38,515 nt of DNA from Mesostigma viride (Eukaryota; Streptophyta; Mesostigmatophyceae; Mesostigmatales; Mesostigmataceae). Positions within the stretch are counted from its first letter, which is position 1, and each line of letters opens with the position of its first letter. Made by a program: the position numbers and the translations under genes. Location: positions 1 through 38,515 of the forward strand of contig RPFO01001855.1 of NCBI GenBank assembly GCA_009746045.1, written 5' to 3'. Shown piece after piece: positions 1-10,804 of this stretch. The notes under the pieces are model-generated. The model was not told where the DNA came from. It ran no database searches and saw nothing but the letters and a program-made list of their open reading frames with translations.

Positions 1-16
1 AAGTAAGTAAGTAAGT
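1..16. repeat. (AAGT)4 microsatellite
   Basis: Four tandem AAGT units open the window; a simple repeat of no evident function. Confidence 0.7.
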
Positions 17-411
17 GTGGCGTGCTCCTGAAGAAAGCTTGAGGCCATCACCGCCCACACCGAGGCCCTGGCCACACAGGTCCCCAAGATAGCGGAGCAG
101 ACGGCCACCATGCATCCCAGCCACCCCGGCAGGATGCTGGCGACCTCCCGCCGCTCTCCTACGCGGACCTGCTGCGGTCAGCGACCGCCTCCACCACCGA
201 CGCCATCGCTACAAAGCTCCAGGAGCTGGAGGACCACCGCCAGGCCCAGCAACGGGAGGTCACCGACCGCGCTCGCGCGAGTGCCGAGTGGTGCTACGTC
301 GCTTCCCCCAGAAGCCAGGTGAGACGTCAACCTCTCTTGCTGACGAGCTCAAGAACCAGCCTCTTACCCTCATGGGCCTGGTAGACCTGTGAGGTAGAAC
401 TGCGTGGGTGC
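1..411 (+). pseudogene. Broken coding remnant with coiled-coil-like segment
   Basis: From about position 38 one frame reads through a Glu/Gln/Ala-rich, heptad-like stretch (KLEAITAHTEALATQV...). The reading then jumps frame to DLPPLSYADLL...TKLQELEDHRQAQQREVTDRARA, then again to VLRRFPQKPGETSTSLADEL, ending at a TGA near 411. Alternating hydrophobic residues and the LQELEDH run suggest a coiled coil, as in ORF1 or gag-like proteins of retroelements; this is inference. At least two frameshifts break it, and the 5' end lies outside the window. It abuts the left end of the CACTA-like element. The minus strand has a weak resemblance to an integrase tail, which I could not substantiate. Identity is uncertain. 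Confidence 0.3.
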
Positions 412-425
412 CACCGCCTTCCCCA

Positions 426-439
426 CACTAGGAAGTCGG
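426..439 (+). repeat. Left terminal inverted repeat of CACTA-like element
   Basis: CACTAGGAAGTCGG, exact reverse complement of 5072-5085. Confidence 0.75.
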
Positions 440-444
440 AAAAA

Positions 445-800
445 ATTCGTCCTGAGATCTCTTGAGATTCTCCTGAGTTTTTTTTGACAAATCTTGAGAA
501 ATCCTGAGAAATCCTGAGATGTCCTGAGAATATCTTGAGATTGTCCTGAGATTAATCCTGAGTTTTCCTGAGATTGTCCTGAGATTCATCCTGATATTTC
601 GTCTTCACAAAATCTGGTAAGTGCACACCTCGGGTCCTGAGATTCTGGTGAAAAACTCAGGACAAAATCTCAGGACAATCTCAGGACAAAATCTCAGGAC
701 AAAATCTCAGGACAATCTCAGGACAAAAAAACGAGTAGAATCTCAAGAAAATCTCAGGACAATCTCAGGACAAAAAAACGAGTAGAATCTCAAGAAAATC
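445..800. repeat. Left subterminal repeat array (TCCTGAGA / TCTCAGGA)
   Basis: About the first half (450-600) repeats TCCTGAGAT-type units and the second half (650-800) repeats the inverted form TCTCAGGACAA. The array itself could therefore fold into a hairpin. In known CACTA elements the subterminal motifs are binding sites for the element's own DNA-binding protein (TNPA in Spm); the same role here is inferred. Confidence 0.7.
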
Positions 801-1389
801 AAGAACATGCACAGGCGAATTCTCCAGCCATTCTGGGACAAAAAAATGGTGTTATCAGGGACCGTCAGAAATACGACAATGCAAGATGATTACAATAGGG
901 GCATGACTCACAATCAGTGCATTTATTACATTGATAAATATTATTTAAAAAATCTTTTATTCATAGGCAAAAATAAATCACAACAAAAAGAGGATTGCTT
1001 CTTCATCGTTTGGCAGATCTTGTAGATCATTTGGTTCTTCATATACTCTGCCAAACTGTGCTTCGTTGCACATTTACCTGCACGCATAAACCAGGAAGGG
1101 GGAAAAACAGCATTAAACAGGACCATGATTAGAAACGCTGGGCTGCAGCATGTGCACATGTACACCTAACCAGACCAAAGGCATAGCAAACAACATCATG
1201 CTCGGAAAAAAAAAAGATACTTCTGACTGGTACAAAACATTGAAAGGGTGACCCAAGTGAAAGCCTAGCACCGCCATTATTGAGATGTGCAAGACCAAGA
1301 AACCACGACATTGCATATGACCGATGCATTGCAAAAGGGAAAACACGTTTATTAACTGTGAAGCTCCAGGGTAACTAGACTAAATTTCT

Positions 1390-1985
1390 TCAGGGCAAGG
1401 GACTAATTGAATTCAGCAAGCAAGCGTACATTCGCGCAAGGACGAGAGTGGCTAAATAAGGAAGCAAGGGCCTAACAAAGGAAGCAAGGGACTGATTAGA
1501 TTCAGCAAGCAAGCAATTGCAAGCATGCAAGGAAGAGGGGCTAACAAAGGAAGCAAGGGCCTAACAAAGGAATCAGGGGACTGATTCCATTCAGCAAGTG
1601 GTCAAGCATGCAGGGAAGGAACGGCCTAACCAAGTAGGCAAGGTCATATCAAAGGAAGCAAGGCATTAATTAAATTCAGCAAGCATGCGAGGAAGAGTGG
1701 CTTTCAAAGGAAGCATGGGACTAAGAAAGGAAGCAAGGGACTAATTACATTCAGGAAGCACGCATGCAAGGAAGCAAGGGAATAAAGCAAGGAACTAATT
1801 AAATTCAGCAAGCGGCTAAACAACCAAGCAAGGGCCTAATCAAGGAAGAAAGCAACCACGCAAAGAAGCAAGCAACCACGCAAAGACGGAAACAAGCATG
1901 CAAGGAAGCAAGGGGTTTATCAAACTCAGCAAGCAAGCATGCAAGGAAGCAAGGAGCAAGTGAGGGACCAAGGGACTAATCAACT
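1390..1985. repeat. Degenerate tandem repeat of GCAAGGAAGCAAGGG type
   Basis: Variants of CAAGGAAGCAAGGGACTAAT followed by TTCAGCAAGC recur more than ten times with irregular spacing. No coding potential is visible. It lies inside the CACTA-like element, as an interior minisatellite. Confidence 0.6.
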
Positions 1986-3634
1986 TTATGACACTTACCA
2001 CGCAGAAGGGACAACCTCATGACCGCGGAGAAGATAACATTCCGTCCCTCCTGTTGCGATTGCAAAGGGGAGAAAGAATAGTAGTGATGTAAGGAATGAA
2101 TTCCAGTGCAAAATTAGGAAAATACCTTCAATAACAAAGCTAGTAAGTAGGCAAGGTAATTAAAAAGTAGGTAGCAAACTGATGACAACATGCACATACT
2201 CACGCATGGACCAACCAAGTTAGTATCTAATCTACTATGTGGCTTATGAGGAAGCACCATGAAACATTTGACCTTACTGGCTTCATCAGAACACGTCTAG
2301 ATGCTTTTCCTTTGCAAAGATAGTCGCAATTGACGCTTGGGGCTTGCATGGGATTCAGGTCTGCATGGACGTGCTTTGACAACAAACGGGCATGTACGCA
2401 CAAAAATGCCCAAGGACGGTACTTCATGATGGTCATCTTCATGAACTTGACCACGCATGTAAGAGGACAAGAAATCAAGTATTCAGAGTTCATGCTATAC
2501 TAAGAAACCAGCTTTTGCTCAGAATGCCGCTTTTGCGGTCTATGGGCCTTCCAATGCAACCTGCCAAGCAATTCTCATAAGTATCCTTGCTCAGCTACGC
2601 AGTTGCTCATTTTCCCGGCTCCATTCCTCTTCGATCACAGCCTGTCCATGACGGCCTTGTAGGTTTTGGATAGCTCCAGAATCTCGCTCTGTTTATTCTC
2701 CGTTACTTATGTCACTCACATGTCGTCGCTACTAGAACCGCTTCTAGTGCGGTTCTCGCTGCCACCCCTGCTGCCACACCTGCAGCGCTTGTTATTCGGT
2801 GGTTGCATTCATTGGTTACGTATGGAAATCGGTTGCCCCATCGCTCGAGCTAGCGTGTATGTGCCCTCACTGCCCGCTAGCCCCAGCACTGACTTGACTG
2901 CGAACAACGGCTAGGGCTATCTTACGTCAAACGCGTTTTTTTGAATTTGCGCAAAAAAAAAGATTGCGACTAGGTCACATCCGTAGCCAGCGGCAGGCGG
3001 AATGTCTCGAGTGATTCCAGCCAAGCGATCTTCCGTATTGTCATGACATCTTACCTTTCCACTGGTTACTACTTGTCTCAAAGCCTTTTAGAACGGTCGG
3101 AGCCGCAAACTGCCGATAAATTTACAGGTACAGTAACTAGTATTCACCAATGAAAGCCACAGGCATTTAAAAAACCGCCGTCCTGCCAGACCCTAGAAAA
3201 CGCTTGGTCCTGACTTTGCCGGACAACCATTGGAGCAGGTTATAAAGTGCGACAACGATTTCTGATTGTTGGCTGACAGACTGACAGCCGACAATTATTA
3301 ACGCAAAGTCACTAAAGCAATTAGGCAGTGAGAACATTCTACAAAAGAGCTCTTAGTTCGGGCTTTATATAAGTAGTACCTGCCTGTTAAAAATCGGAAC
3401 AAGGATACGGTTCCGGCATCCGTTTATTCCGAAGCCGGTACGGGCAAGGCTAGGGAACCGGCGTGGGAATAAACTGAACTGAACATAACTGAAATAAAGG
3501 CCGTTATGGTGCCGTGAAATAGCCGCATGACGACAGTGCCGTTCCAAACTTTCAACTTCGCGCCCTACCTCTCTTAACCGTTACCTGGTAGACCGTTGGT
3601 CCAACGAGCGAAAAATTTAGAAAGGTTGCGATTA
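1986..3634. other. Non-coding interior of CACTA-like element
   Basis: This stretch has only short, unconnected open frames, none resembling a known protein. I see no RNA gene, LTR or clear repeat. The interval 801-1389 is likewise featureless apart from short open frames. The most economical reading is filler DNA carried by the surrounding element. Confidence 0.45.
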
Positions 3635-3753
3635 TAGGCAACGCGACCTTGCACCTAGCCGCACCCATGAACGCCTTCAGCAGCCATGTTAGGCAACACA
3701 ACCCTGCACCTAGCCGCACCATTCCATAAACGCCTTCATCAGCCATGTTAGGC
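3635..3753. repeat. Tandem duplication of about 60 bp
   Basis: Two adjacent diverged copies share GCACCTAGCCGCACC and ACGCCTTCA...CAGCCATGTTAGG. Confidence 0.6.
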
Positions 3754-3842
3754 CGGAATAGACACGGCATTTCCACTTTGGGTCTCGCACTAGTCAAGTC
3801 ACTTGCTCAGATAGTATATCACTAGCTCTGACCCGCCTTCAA

Positions 3843-4223
3843 GCGGTTTGGTAGTGCAGCGGCTGTGTGTGGTTCTACCAAACGACTTTCAGAAATATGT
3901 GCCTACTCCATGGCCCCATCGCGGCAAGTAGCGGGAGCGCTTGCAGAATGTAAGTGATGCTGCGCCTATACCGAACCCCGTCTTTGCCGCCATGAACCAT
4001 GACTCCGGACGGAGCTGCGATGACGTAAAGATGGTTGAAGGTCGCGGGTTGCTGTTCTGTAGTTGCCCCAATGCTGTTCTGTAGTGCTCCGATTGATGTG
4101 AGCTGATAGCGGCCTCTTCAATACCTTGAGTTTTGCACGTGCTCACGTGGGGCCATGGAGTAGGCACATATTTCTCAAAGTCGTTTGGTAGAACCACACA
4201 CAGCCGCTGCACTACCAAACCGC
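3843..4223. repeat. Foldback element: 76-bp inverted arms
   Basis: Arms 3843-3918 and 4148-4223 are reverse complements with one mismatch (ACTTTC versus ACTTTG), separated by about 230 bp. The arms begin GCGGTTTGGTAGTGCAGCGG. No coding sequence lies between them. This fits a small foldback/MITE nested in the larger CACTA-like element, or a replication-generated inverted duplication. No clear flanking duplication was found. Confidence 0.65.
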
Positions 4224-4651
4224 TCGCGTGGCAAGAGCCGCACTGCTGGCAAGTCCATGGCAGCGGCTAGTGTCAGCGCATCGAGCCCTGATGACCTAGC
4301 TAGTGTTTCGTCGTTCAGCAGCAACGGTGAGGCATGCATTCCCTCACAAAGGAGAAGTGAGAGGCAGCGTGCTGTAGTAAATTATGCGGACAACTCTGAC
4401 AGTGCTGCATACACTGATGAGGAGTGGCATTGATTATATTTCTGGCAATGATGCCTGTAATGTAACTTGTTGTGTGCTTGTCGCACTGCATTATCAAGGA
4501 GACAACCAGCGCAGGCCAGAAATCGGGAGAATCCGGACCATGCATTATATTTATGTATTTCCAATGAACATGTGTGTCAACTGCATCATTTCTGCATCCA
4601 CATATAATGCATAAGTGTCCTGTCTTCATGCACTTGAGAGTTCTCAAGTGT

Positions 4652-4757
4652 CATGCTCAGTGTCCTGATTTTCCTGATTTTTTGTGCCATGCTAAGTGTC
4701 CTGATTTTCCTGATTTTTTGTGCCATGCTAAGTGTCCTGATTTTCCTGATTTTTTTC
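4652..4757. repeat. 36-bp tandem repeat, about 2.9 copies
   Basis: Units begin at 4652, 4688 and 4724, each reading CATGCTAAGTGTCCTGATTT and onward. The period is a multiple of three, so an open frame runs through it (CHAKCPDFPDFL repeated), but nothing else indicates a gene. Confidence 0.7.
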
Positions 4758-4784
4758 TGATTCAGCGGGAAAATCTCAAGATCT

Positions 4785-5070
4785 TGAGATTTTTTGTGTT
4801 GTTTCGACATTTTTCTCAGGATCTCAGGATTTTCTCAGGATTCTCAGTGTTTCTCAGTGTCTCGCGAGACGCATCTCAGGCACTTCTCAGGACTCTCAGG
4901 AGGAAGTCCTGATATAATATCAGGATTCCTGAGAAAATCTCAGTTTTTCTCAGGATTTCTCAGGACATCTTGAGAAAAAAATCAGGATATCTCAGGAAAT
5001 CCTGAGAAAATCTCAGGAAATCCTGAGAAAATCTCAGGAAATCTCAGGATTCCTGAGAAAAATCTCAGAA
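4785..5070. repeat. Right subterminal repeat array (TCTCAGGA)
   Basis: More than fifteen TCTCAGGA or TCCTGAGA motifs lie immediately inside the right terminal repeat. They mirror the left array at 445-800, and paired arrays support the two ends belonging to one element family. Confidence 0.7.
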
Positions 5071-5071
5071 C

Positions 5072-5085
5072 CCGACTTCCTAGTG
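5072..5085 (-). repeat. Right terminal inverted repeat of CACTA-like element
   Basis: CCGACTTCCTAGTG, exact reverse complement of 426-439. Confidence 0.75.
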
Positions 5086-5388
5086 CAGTGGGAAGGCACC
5101 TGGACTTGAACTACAGTCCCATAGTGGAAGGTGTCCAGGACAGGGTAAGGTCCCAACCACAAGGGTTGCAGTTTCCTGCATTGCTCCTTTTCAGGTAGCA
5201 CACGATTAGCCTCCAAGAGCACCAGGTCACCAGGAGCCACAAAGGTGTGTGTAGCCAACATCTGTTGCCAAGCATTGTTTAAATACTTGTCCTGTGCATG
5301 CAACATCTGAGCAGCCACCATACACTGTGAGCTTCCTGGAAGGATGCTATCAACTGGTGGATAGAGGTTAGGCGTCTTCTGAAGGGGC
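5086..5388 (-). pseudogene. Family B gypsy integrase, C-terminal fragment
   Basis: Read on the minus strand from 5388, the frame gives PLQKTPNLYPPVDS, then a helical QMLHAQDKYLNNAWQQML, then FVAPGDLVLLEANRVL and LWLGPYPVLDTF. The last two are the SH3-like C-terminal domain (GDLVLL...GPYPVL) typical of gypsy integrases. It is the continuation of the integrase that stops at 28687, where family A inserted; the two halves are now 23 kb apart. The fragment ends at the right terminus of the CACTA-like element, so any chromodomain and the 3' LTR of family B are missing. The exact join is uncertain because no clean target duplication is seen. Confidence 0.75.
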
Positions 5389-5961
5389 TGTTACGCCGCG
5401 GGTATCTACCTTCGCCTCTACCTCTAATGGGCCTGATACTACCTAAACTGGTCAGGCCTCCTCTACTCAAACCTCTGGCGAAAGACGAACGTGACGGAGC
5501 TGATCTCAATGCATTAACGTATGTGTTACTATAATAAGCCATACAACCATTTACCAAAACCCGTTTACTCCAGGAAAAGAGGAAGGAAACACAACTACAC
5601 TGCCGTGACCCAAGCCTATATGTGTTGATTCATTTAACACACGCCGAGTGCACACACAAGGGGTAGAACACGCATAAATGGTCACCAACGGTCCAACACG
5701 CTCGGGCCGACATGGCCCTCGCCTACAGATGCACGCTGGTCCACTACATCTACTGATGCACGCTGGTCCACTACATTCTACCAAAGGATCAGGACCACTA
5801 GTAACGTACGCGGCGCGGCGCCCAACGGCACCCAATGTACCACAGTACTGTTACGAAGACAATAATGTCCCGGTAGGAGCCTAAACGTAAACCTAGGGAC
5901 AACTGAGGCAAAAGACCTAATTTACGTCCGTAACTACAACGAATTGTTACGCGACGTAACA
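5389..5961 (-). repeat. A1 3' LTR
   Basis: TGTTACG...CGTAACA, preceded on the minus strand by a G-rich polypurine tract. It shares TATATGTGTT-type variants with the LTR at 28114 rather than with the A2 LTRs. A 26-bp direct repeat (GATGCACGCTGGTCCACTAC) occurs twice at about 5728-5776, in the U3 part. Confidence 0.9.
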
Positions 5962-5971
5962 CCTCCCCCCC
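5962..5971 (-). promoter_or_regulatory. A1 polypurine tract
   Basis: GGGGGGGAGG on the minus strand, directly before the 3' LTR; this is the expected plus-strand priming site. Confidence 0.8.
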
Positions 5972-6334
5972 ACAAAGGTAGGGAGCCCTCTCCCTACGCA
6001 CTGGGAGGAAACGAAGGCCGGGTAGGAAAGACCTAATGCACCCAACACACACCAACACAATCGATAGACCATCCCAGATACAAAACACCAATAGTTCACA
6101 CGGTCTCCACCACCACGCCGGGTGGTGTAGGGTTAGCCAGCACCAAGCCTGGTGGGAGGTTCCCCTAACTGCCTGGAACGGAGTCCTGGCCGGGGGGGAA
6201 CGGCACTGGGCAGGACACACAGAGTAAACACATCGGCGTCAAGGACCAAGAACGTCAACCAACTGGCCAGAATATGAGGGCGACTCTACATACCGGAGGG
6301 ACAACACCCTCAGGTCGGGCCTAAGGCCCTCTAT
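5972..6334 (-). other. A1 3' untranslated region
   Basis: This lies between the ORF3 stop and the polypurine tract, and is nearly identical to 12718-13078 in A2. No coherent open frame is conserved. Confidence 0.6.
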
Positions 6335-8644
6335 CTAATGGCCATCCGTCTGGTAGGTACCACGGGAGGCTAGCAGGACATCCAGGTAGGCCTGGTAGTG
6401 GGCCACATCCTCGACATTGTCATGCCTATCTACAGTGAGGAAAACATCGGCCCACACACCGTCAGGAAAAAGGCCCAGAAAGGCCCAGTAATACCTATGC
6501 TGCGTAAGAACGACCTGGCCACGGGCCCAGTCCAGGAAGCCACAGGCAAAGAGGCGAAGGAAAGGCTCTACCGCGATCAAACAGAGGGCCCGCAGGAGGA
6601 GACGATGGTACCGGATCCGAGGGCGCAAACCCGTCGGGAAAAACAGGTCCACCAAGGGCTCCACGTTGGACGGCCACATCCGGATGTGCCGAACCTCTCG
6701 GGAGCGCCACCGACGAGCACACTGGCGCGACCCGAATGTCTCCAGGTAGTCGCTGGCCCGAGGAGGAGGGTGGCAACGGGAGTCTAGACCCTGGCCCGGG
6801 ATGGGTGCCGGACGACGGGCATCCCACTCGAGGATAGGCTGGAGGACCGTGTTGTACGCAGCACCCTGTACCGCCGGAAACTCTACCGTAAGGGCATCCG
6901 AAGCCATAATGCTCAGAGGCGGAGGGTAAGCCCACTGGAACCCACCGTAGGTGTCCAAGTCGTTATGGCGCCTAGCCCAGCGATACAGAACGCGCCGGAC
7001 CAGGATCTCACCCTCGAACACCGGATAAGCTAAAATAACCATGTCGAAGGGAGGCCGATCAGTCTCAATGGGTAGGCCACGATCCCGAGGCGCCCGACAC
7101 ACCTGGGAGAACCCGTAGGACATGGGGAGATGGCAAGCTCAGCAGAGGCGCGCGGCAGGTCACACTGTCGGCAGGCGAGTGCGGACATACCATACCCAGG
7201 AATGGGCGTGTCGCGCGACTCCGGCGTCGCATGCACCACAGAAGGGGCCCTGTCCCGATCACCCTGGGACAACTCCCGGAGGGAATCGGCAGCGCGGGTG
7301 ACGCGAGGATCCTGACCGGTGGACCGAACAACCGCGGCCAATGACCGCGAGGCCGAAGGAGCAGGGACCGAAGCAGGGGCCGACGCAGGGGCAGGAGCCG
7401 ACACCGACGCAGGGGGCACTGGTAAAACAGGAGGTCGCGCCGGACCCGAAGCCAGAGAGGGCCGTGACGGACCCGCCATCGACGCAGGCGCGCCAGTCTC
7501 CGTTGCCGGTGCACCCTCAGGCCACATATTGAAGATAGGGCCCGTAGGGACAGGCAGCCCGGCATAAGATTGGTTACCATCCAAGCTCCAGTCGGGCACC
7601 GGGATCCTCTGCGGGGGACCACCCTCCCAAAGCCTGGGATGATCGCCCGTGTCGCTGAAGAAACCACGAACTGGCTGTGAGGGCGCAGCGGACGGCCCAG
7701 AGGGGGCGACGGCGGGCACAGCCGAAGGGGCTGAAGACTCGCGCCGAGGCGCGGGTACGTTGGCCGCAGGCACAGAGGCAACCGGAGGTGTCGGAGCCAC
7801 AGCAACCGAAGGGGTAGGGGGCGCCGGCGAAACCACAGGTGCCGAAGCAACCAAAGGGGTAGGGGGCGCGGACACCACAGACACCCCACCTGGCGTGGCC
7901 GGAGTCTGCGCTTGGGCCGCCAGGAAGGCCCCGAACGCCGTGGTCAGGGACTGGATCTGAGCCTGCATAGCCGAGACCGTCGCCGACAGAGGATCAGGCA
8001 AACCCGAAGGGTAGGCTCTACTGCAACATCCCGGGTCGACCGAGGGGACGACGGGACCGGAGAGGGAGGAACAGACGCCGAGGAGGCGGACGCAGCGCTC
8101 GAGGCAGAATAATCTGGCGTATAATGTACCTCGGCTGGGGCGCCCGAAGGGGCAGGACCACTAACCGCTAGTTCCGCCGACTGATCAGCTATCTCCATGA
8201 ATTCTACGGCCCGTAAAAGGTCACAGGGGTTCTCATCTACCTCAGCATCACCCTCAGCCGGAAGCCAAGGGAACACCTCCCGTAGGCAGGTACGGCCCAC
8301 AGGGGTAGAGAGGTAGGAGAACACACGGCAGCACCGGAGAACCGCATCTATCTGTCCCACGGCGGGACAGCTGGAACCACACCCCAACAAACAGTGTCCG
8401 GCATCGTCGAACCCGTGCAGGACAAGCTGGTGCGGCTCATCAGGGGAAGGACCATACCACGTGACCCCGAAGAGGGCCGCCCTGACTAAGCCCGCATGTT
8501 GGGCCTGAAGGGCCGGCTGCGCAACGCCACCCGGGTAACTTGATCGCGACACCCAGCGGCCCGGAAGGGCCTCGAAATACAGCTCAGGGTCCGGTAGGGG
8601 CGGGGACGGCAGCGAACTCTCAGCCGGAGGGTAGGCTCTGACAT
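6335..8644 (-). pseudogene. ORF3 of A1, env-position protein of unknown function
   Basis: Starts MSEPT (ATG at 8642-8644), 74 bases after the pol stop, and ends ...TYQTDGH with TAG at 6335-6337. The frame shifts several times (near 8630, 7990, 7090), so no single frame covers it. Three parts are visible: an N-terminal domain of about 190 residues with PDPELYFEALPGRW and a Cys cluster CLLGCGSSCP...RCC; a long Pro/Ala/Ser linker; and a C-terminal region with CRQCDLP, RPPFDMVILAYPVFEGE and HRYYWAFLGLFPDGVWADVF. No signal peptide or convincing membrane anchor is seen, so it does not look like a classical envelope. I recognise no family. The base composition is clearly richer in GC than gag/pol. 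The same protein is present in A2. Confidence 0.7.
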
Positions 8645-8649
8645 GACGG

Positions 8650-8666
8650 CTGCGGAGGGGGGGACA
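8650..8666 (-). promoter_or_regulatory. Candidate 3' splice site before A1 ORF3
   Basis: A C/T-rich run ending CCTCCGCAG lies 5 bases before the ORF3 ATG and is kept in A2 (about 15377-15393). It could let ORF3 be made from a spliced RNA, as env genes are. This is inference only. Confidence 0.3.
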
Positions 8667-8718
8667 ACCAACCACCCGTCGACAGCAGGCATAATATAAG
8701 AGAGGAGAAGGTCTACTG

Positions 8719-9109
8719 CTAAAGCTTGTGCAGGGTTTTATATTCCTGCAGCAAGCGACTACACCCGTCTAGCTCGCTTTCCGTATACCAGACCTTATCT
8801 ACTTCACTGCGAGCATACATCCACTTCACTTTGTACTGACGCTGGGTACCGCGGCCCTTTTTGACATCTCTATGGGCCACGATGCTTTCTACTTCGTCTT
8901 CTACTTCCCCAGTGTCAGGGTTATGCTCTAAAGGGGCAGGCGCTAGCTCTCTACCAGCGAACGTACTAGGGTGGTACAGTTTTAGCTGGCTCCTATGGAA
9001 GGTGTTTGAATGTGTCTGCCAAGAGGTAGGGATATCGACTTTATATAGGAAATTTCCTACTCTAGACAAAACACGGAAGGGTCCTAAGAAGGCGGGCCTA
9101 AGTTTGACC
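8719..9109 (-). pseudogene. A1 integrase C-terminus with chromodomain
   Basis: The frame reads LSRVGNFLYKVDIPTSWQTHSNTFHRSQL (SH3-like tail of the integrase), followed by DEVESIVAHRDVKK...YKVKWMYARSEVDKVWYTESEL. The latter matches the chromodomain pattern that defines chromoviruses and is thought to steer integration to particular chromatin. It stops with TAG at 8719-8721. The coding sequence is cut at 9109 by the TTAA-flanked element and resumes at 10805; A2 shows the uninterrupted version. Confidence 0.85.
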
Positions 9110-9113
9110 TTAA
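9110..9113. repeat. TTAA target duplication, left
   Basis: Matches TTAA at 10801-10804; the A2 copy has TTCA at this site. Confidence 0.75.
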
Positions 9114-10800
9114 CCCCTAAATGGTCTGAGATCCTGCCGATAAATCGGCTGGATCTTCACAATTTTGCAAACCAGATGCCATCCAACCTACCCATATCCA
9201 ATGGCTGTCCTTGGGGGCAAAGCATGTCCATGAGTTGCCCTTCGGGTTGGTATATCACAACCTCACATATATGCAGGGTAGGCCATGTATAACTGCCGTC
9301 AAAGTCAGGGGGGTCAAGACGCGCGTTTTCATTTTTGGTAGAATGTGCATTTTGAATTATGTTATAAGACCTAGGCACCTACCACTTCAGGGATGATAAA
9401 CAATTAGTTGCTGAACAGTTTGAGCCATTGGGGTCATCATTTGGGTGGGTATACCAGCAGTTACACCCAGTACAGCCCATAGGGGTACCGTTGGTAAAAA
9501 GCAACCAAGGGGTAGGGTGGGCATACTACCTACTAATATAGCCACCAACCATGCCAAACAATACATTTCCCTTCCACAATGATGGGGAAACATAACTGCA
9601 TCATCACACTGCCCTTACATGGCACCTATGTGCAGGTGCTACCTTGTCCATGCACGTAGGTAACGTGGTACGGATACCCTACGCAAGGCATGCATTCTAG
9701 GAGGCAGCCACCAACAAACTAGTGATGTTGAGCCTATTTCAGCCTGCCCTAGCAAGGATAAACTAGGCCTAAGATGCTATAGCTTGCCAGGTGATGGCCA
9801 GCACACCTGGTGGCACATGCTGTCAATGGGAAGCTTTTACTCACTAGTTACGTGCTTGATGATGCCACAGCGACCAGCCAACTGCCTCACACTCATGCAA
9901 TATGTGTATGGGAAATGTATAACAGACATACATGGAGGTATTCAAACCCATACAGCCTCTAAAACTTATCACCATCACCCTGTGGCAGGTCAACTGACTG
10001 AGGGAAGCATCTAAGAAGGGTGTTTTAGAAAGGGGCCAGGCCAGGGTCAAGAAAGAGCATGAATAATGCAAAAAGAATGTGCTACACAAGCTAGAACGTA
10101 TATATAAACGTCAAACATCGATAGGAAAACGATGCTTAAGCTTTACCAGGCATGGATGGCGTTACCTTGGCCCAGGCGGTGGCCGCAAAATGGCGCATTT
10201 CGGCACACCAAAGTTGTGCAGCATGGTCGCTGGATTCGGCGATTTCTGGCCACCCTTGCACGTTTACGACTACTATGTATCATAAAAAGTATAAAGAAAC
10301 CGATATATCCTTTAAAATACGCCGGAAAGGTATTGCTGTCAACGTTTCTATCGTCCGGCCTGATCGCAGTTTTTTCCAGCAAGAACGCTGCCGACACCTA
10401 TCAAATGGCATTCCCGCGAACCAGAAATTGGCCTGTATGATCTTTAGGACGTTTAAAATCAATATCCTAAGTTTGGTCAGAAAATTCGAACGAAAACGTA
10501 AATGCCATGCGTGGGCGCAAGCCGCCATGGCCAGGTCGTCGTTTTCCGGAATGCACGTTGTACGTGAAAAAGTACCCTGACCCCTTGTACTTTGACCGGC
10601 CAGAACACCTCTATAACTTTGTCAGAAGTATGCAAACCCATATACCATGCTTTAGAGTATTTTATAAACTTTCGATCTTCTCAGCTAAACTTTTCCTAAT
10701 TCTCAATAGTTTTCGCGGCATTTGGTCGCCCGAGAAGGGGCCGATGCATCGGCTGGAACTCGATTTTTGGCGGAAAATCGGCCGCAAGACCATTTAGGGG
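9114..10800. mobile_element. TTAA-flanked non-autonomous DNA element (piggyBac-like)
   Basis: This 1,687-bp insert begins CCCCTAAATGGTCT, and its other end is the exact complement, giving 14-bp inverted termini. It is flanked by TTAA on both sides. TTAA duplication with termini starting CCC is the signature of the piggyBac superfamily. The empty site can be read from A2 at about 15836-15841, where integrase is continuous. No open frame inside resembles a transposase, so it must rely on one elsewhere. Its termini are unlike those of the piggyBac-type element at 30.9-33.8 kb, so that copy is not its obvious partner. Confidence 0.8.
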
Positions 10801-10804
10801 TTAA

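Larger units (their letters stand above)
426..5085. mobile_element. Non-autonomous CACTA-like (EnSpm-type) DNA element
   Basis: The ends are perfect 14-bp inverted repeats: CACTAGGAAGTCGG at 426-439 and its complement at 5072-5085. CACTA termini define the EnSpm/CACTA superfamily. As expected for that group, both ends carry arrays of a short motif in both orientations (TCCTGAGA/TCTCAGGA). Flanking dinucleotides are CA on both sides (424-425 and 5086-5087), a possible 2-bp duplication; 3 bp is more usual and does not match. No open frame longer than about 110 codons exists inside and none looks like a transposase, so the element would need a transposase supplied elsewhere. The interior holds tandem repeats and a foldback described separately. 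The sequences on either side do not look like one interrupted unit, which weakens the single-insertion reading. Confidence 0.65.

Noticed and set aside
445-800. CRISPR-like regularly repeated short motif
   Set aside because: Units are irregularly spaced, occur in both orientations, lack unique spacers of fixed length, and lie beside a CACTA terminus in a eukaryotic context.
2666-2914. Possible membrane peptide gene in the CACTA-like element
   Set aside because: Short hydrophobic open frame without homology, promoter or conservation evidence.
6335-8644. ORF3 as a classical retroviral envelope
   Set aside because: No signal peptide, no furin-like site and no hydrophobic membrane anchor could be seen; only the position matches.
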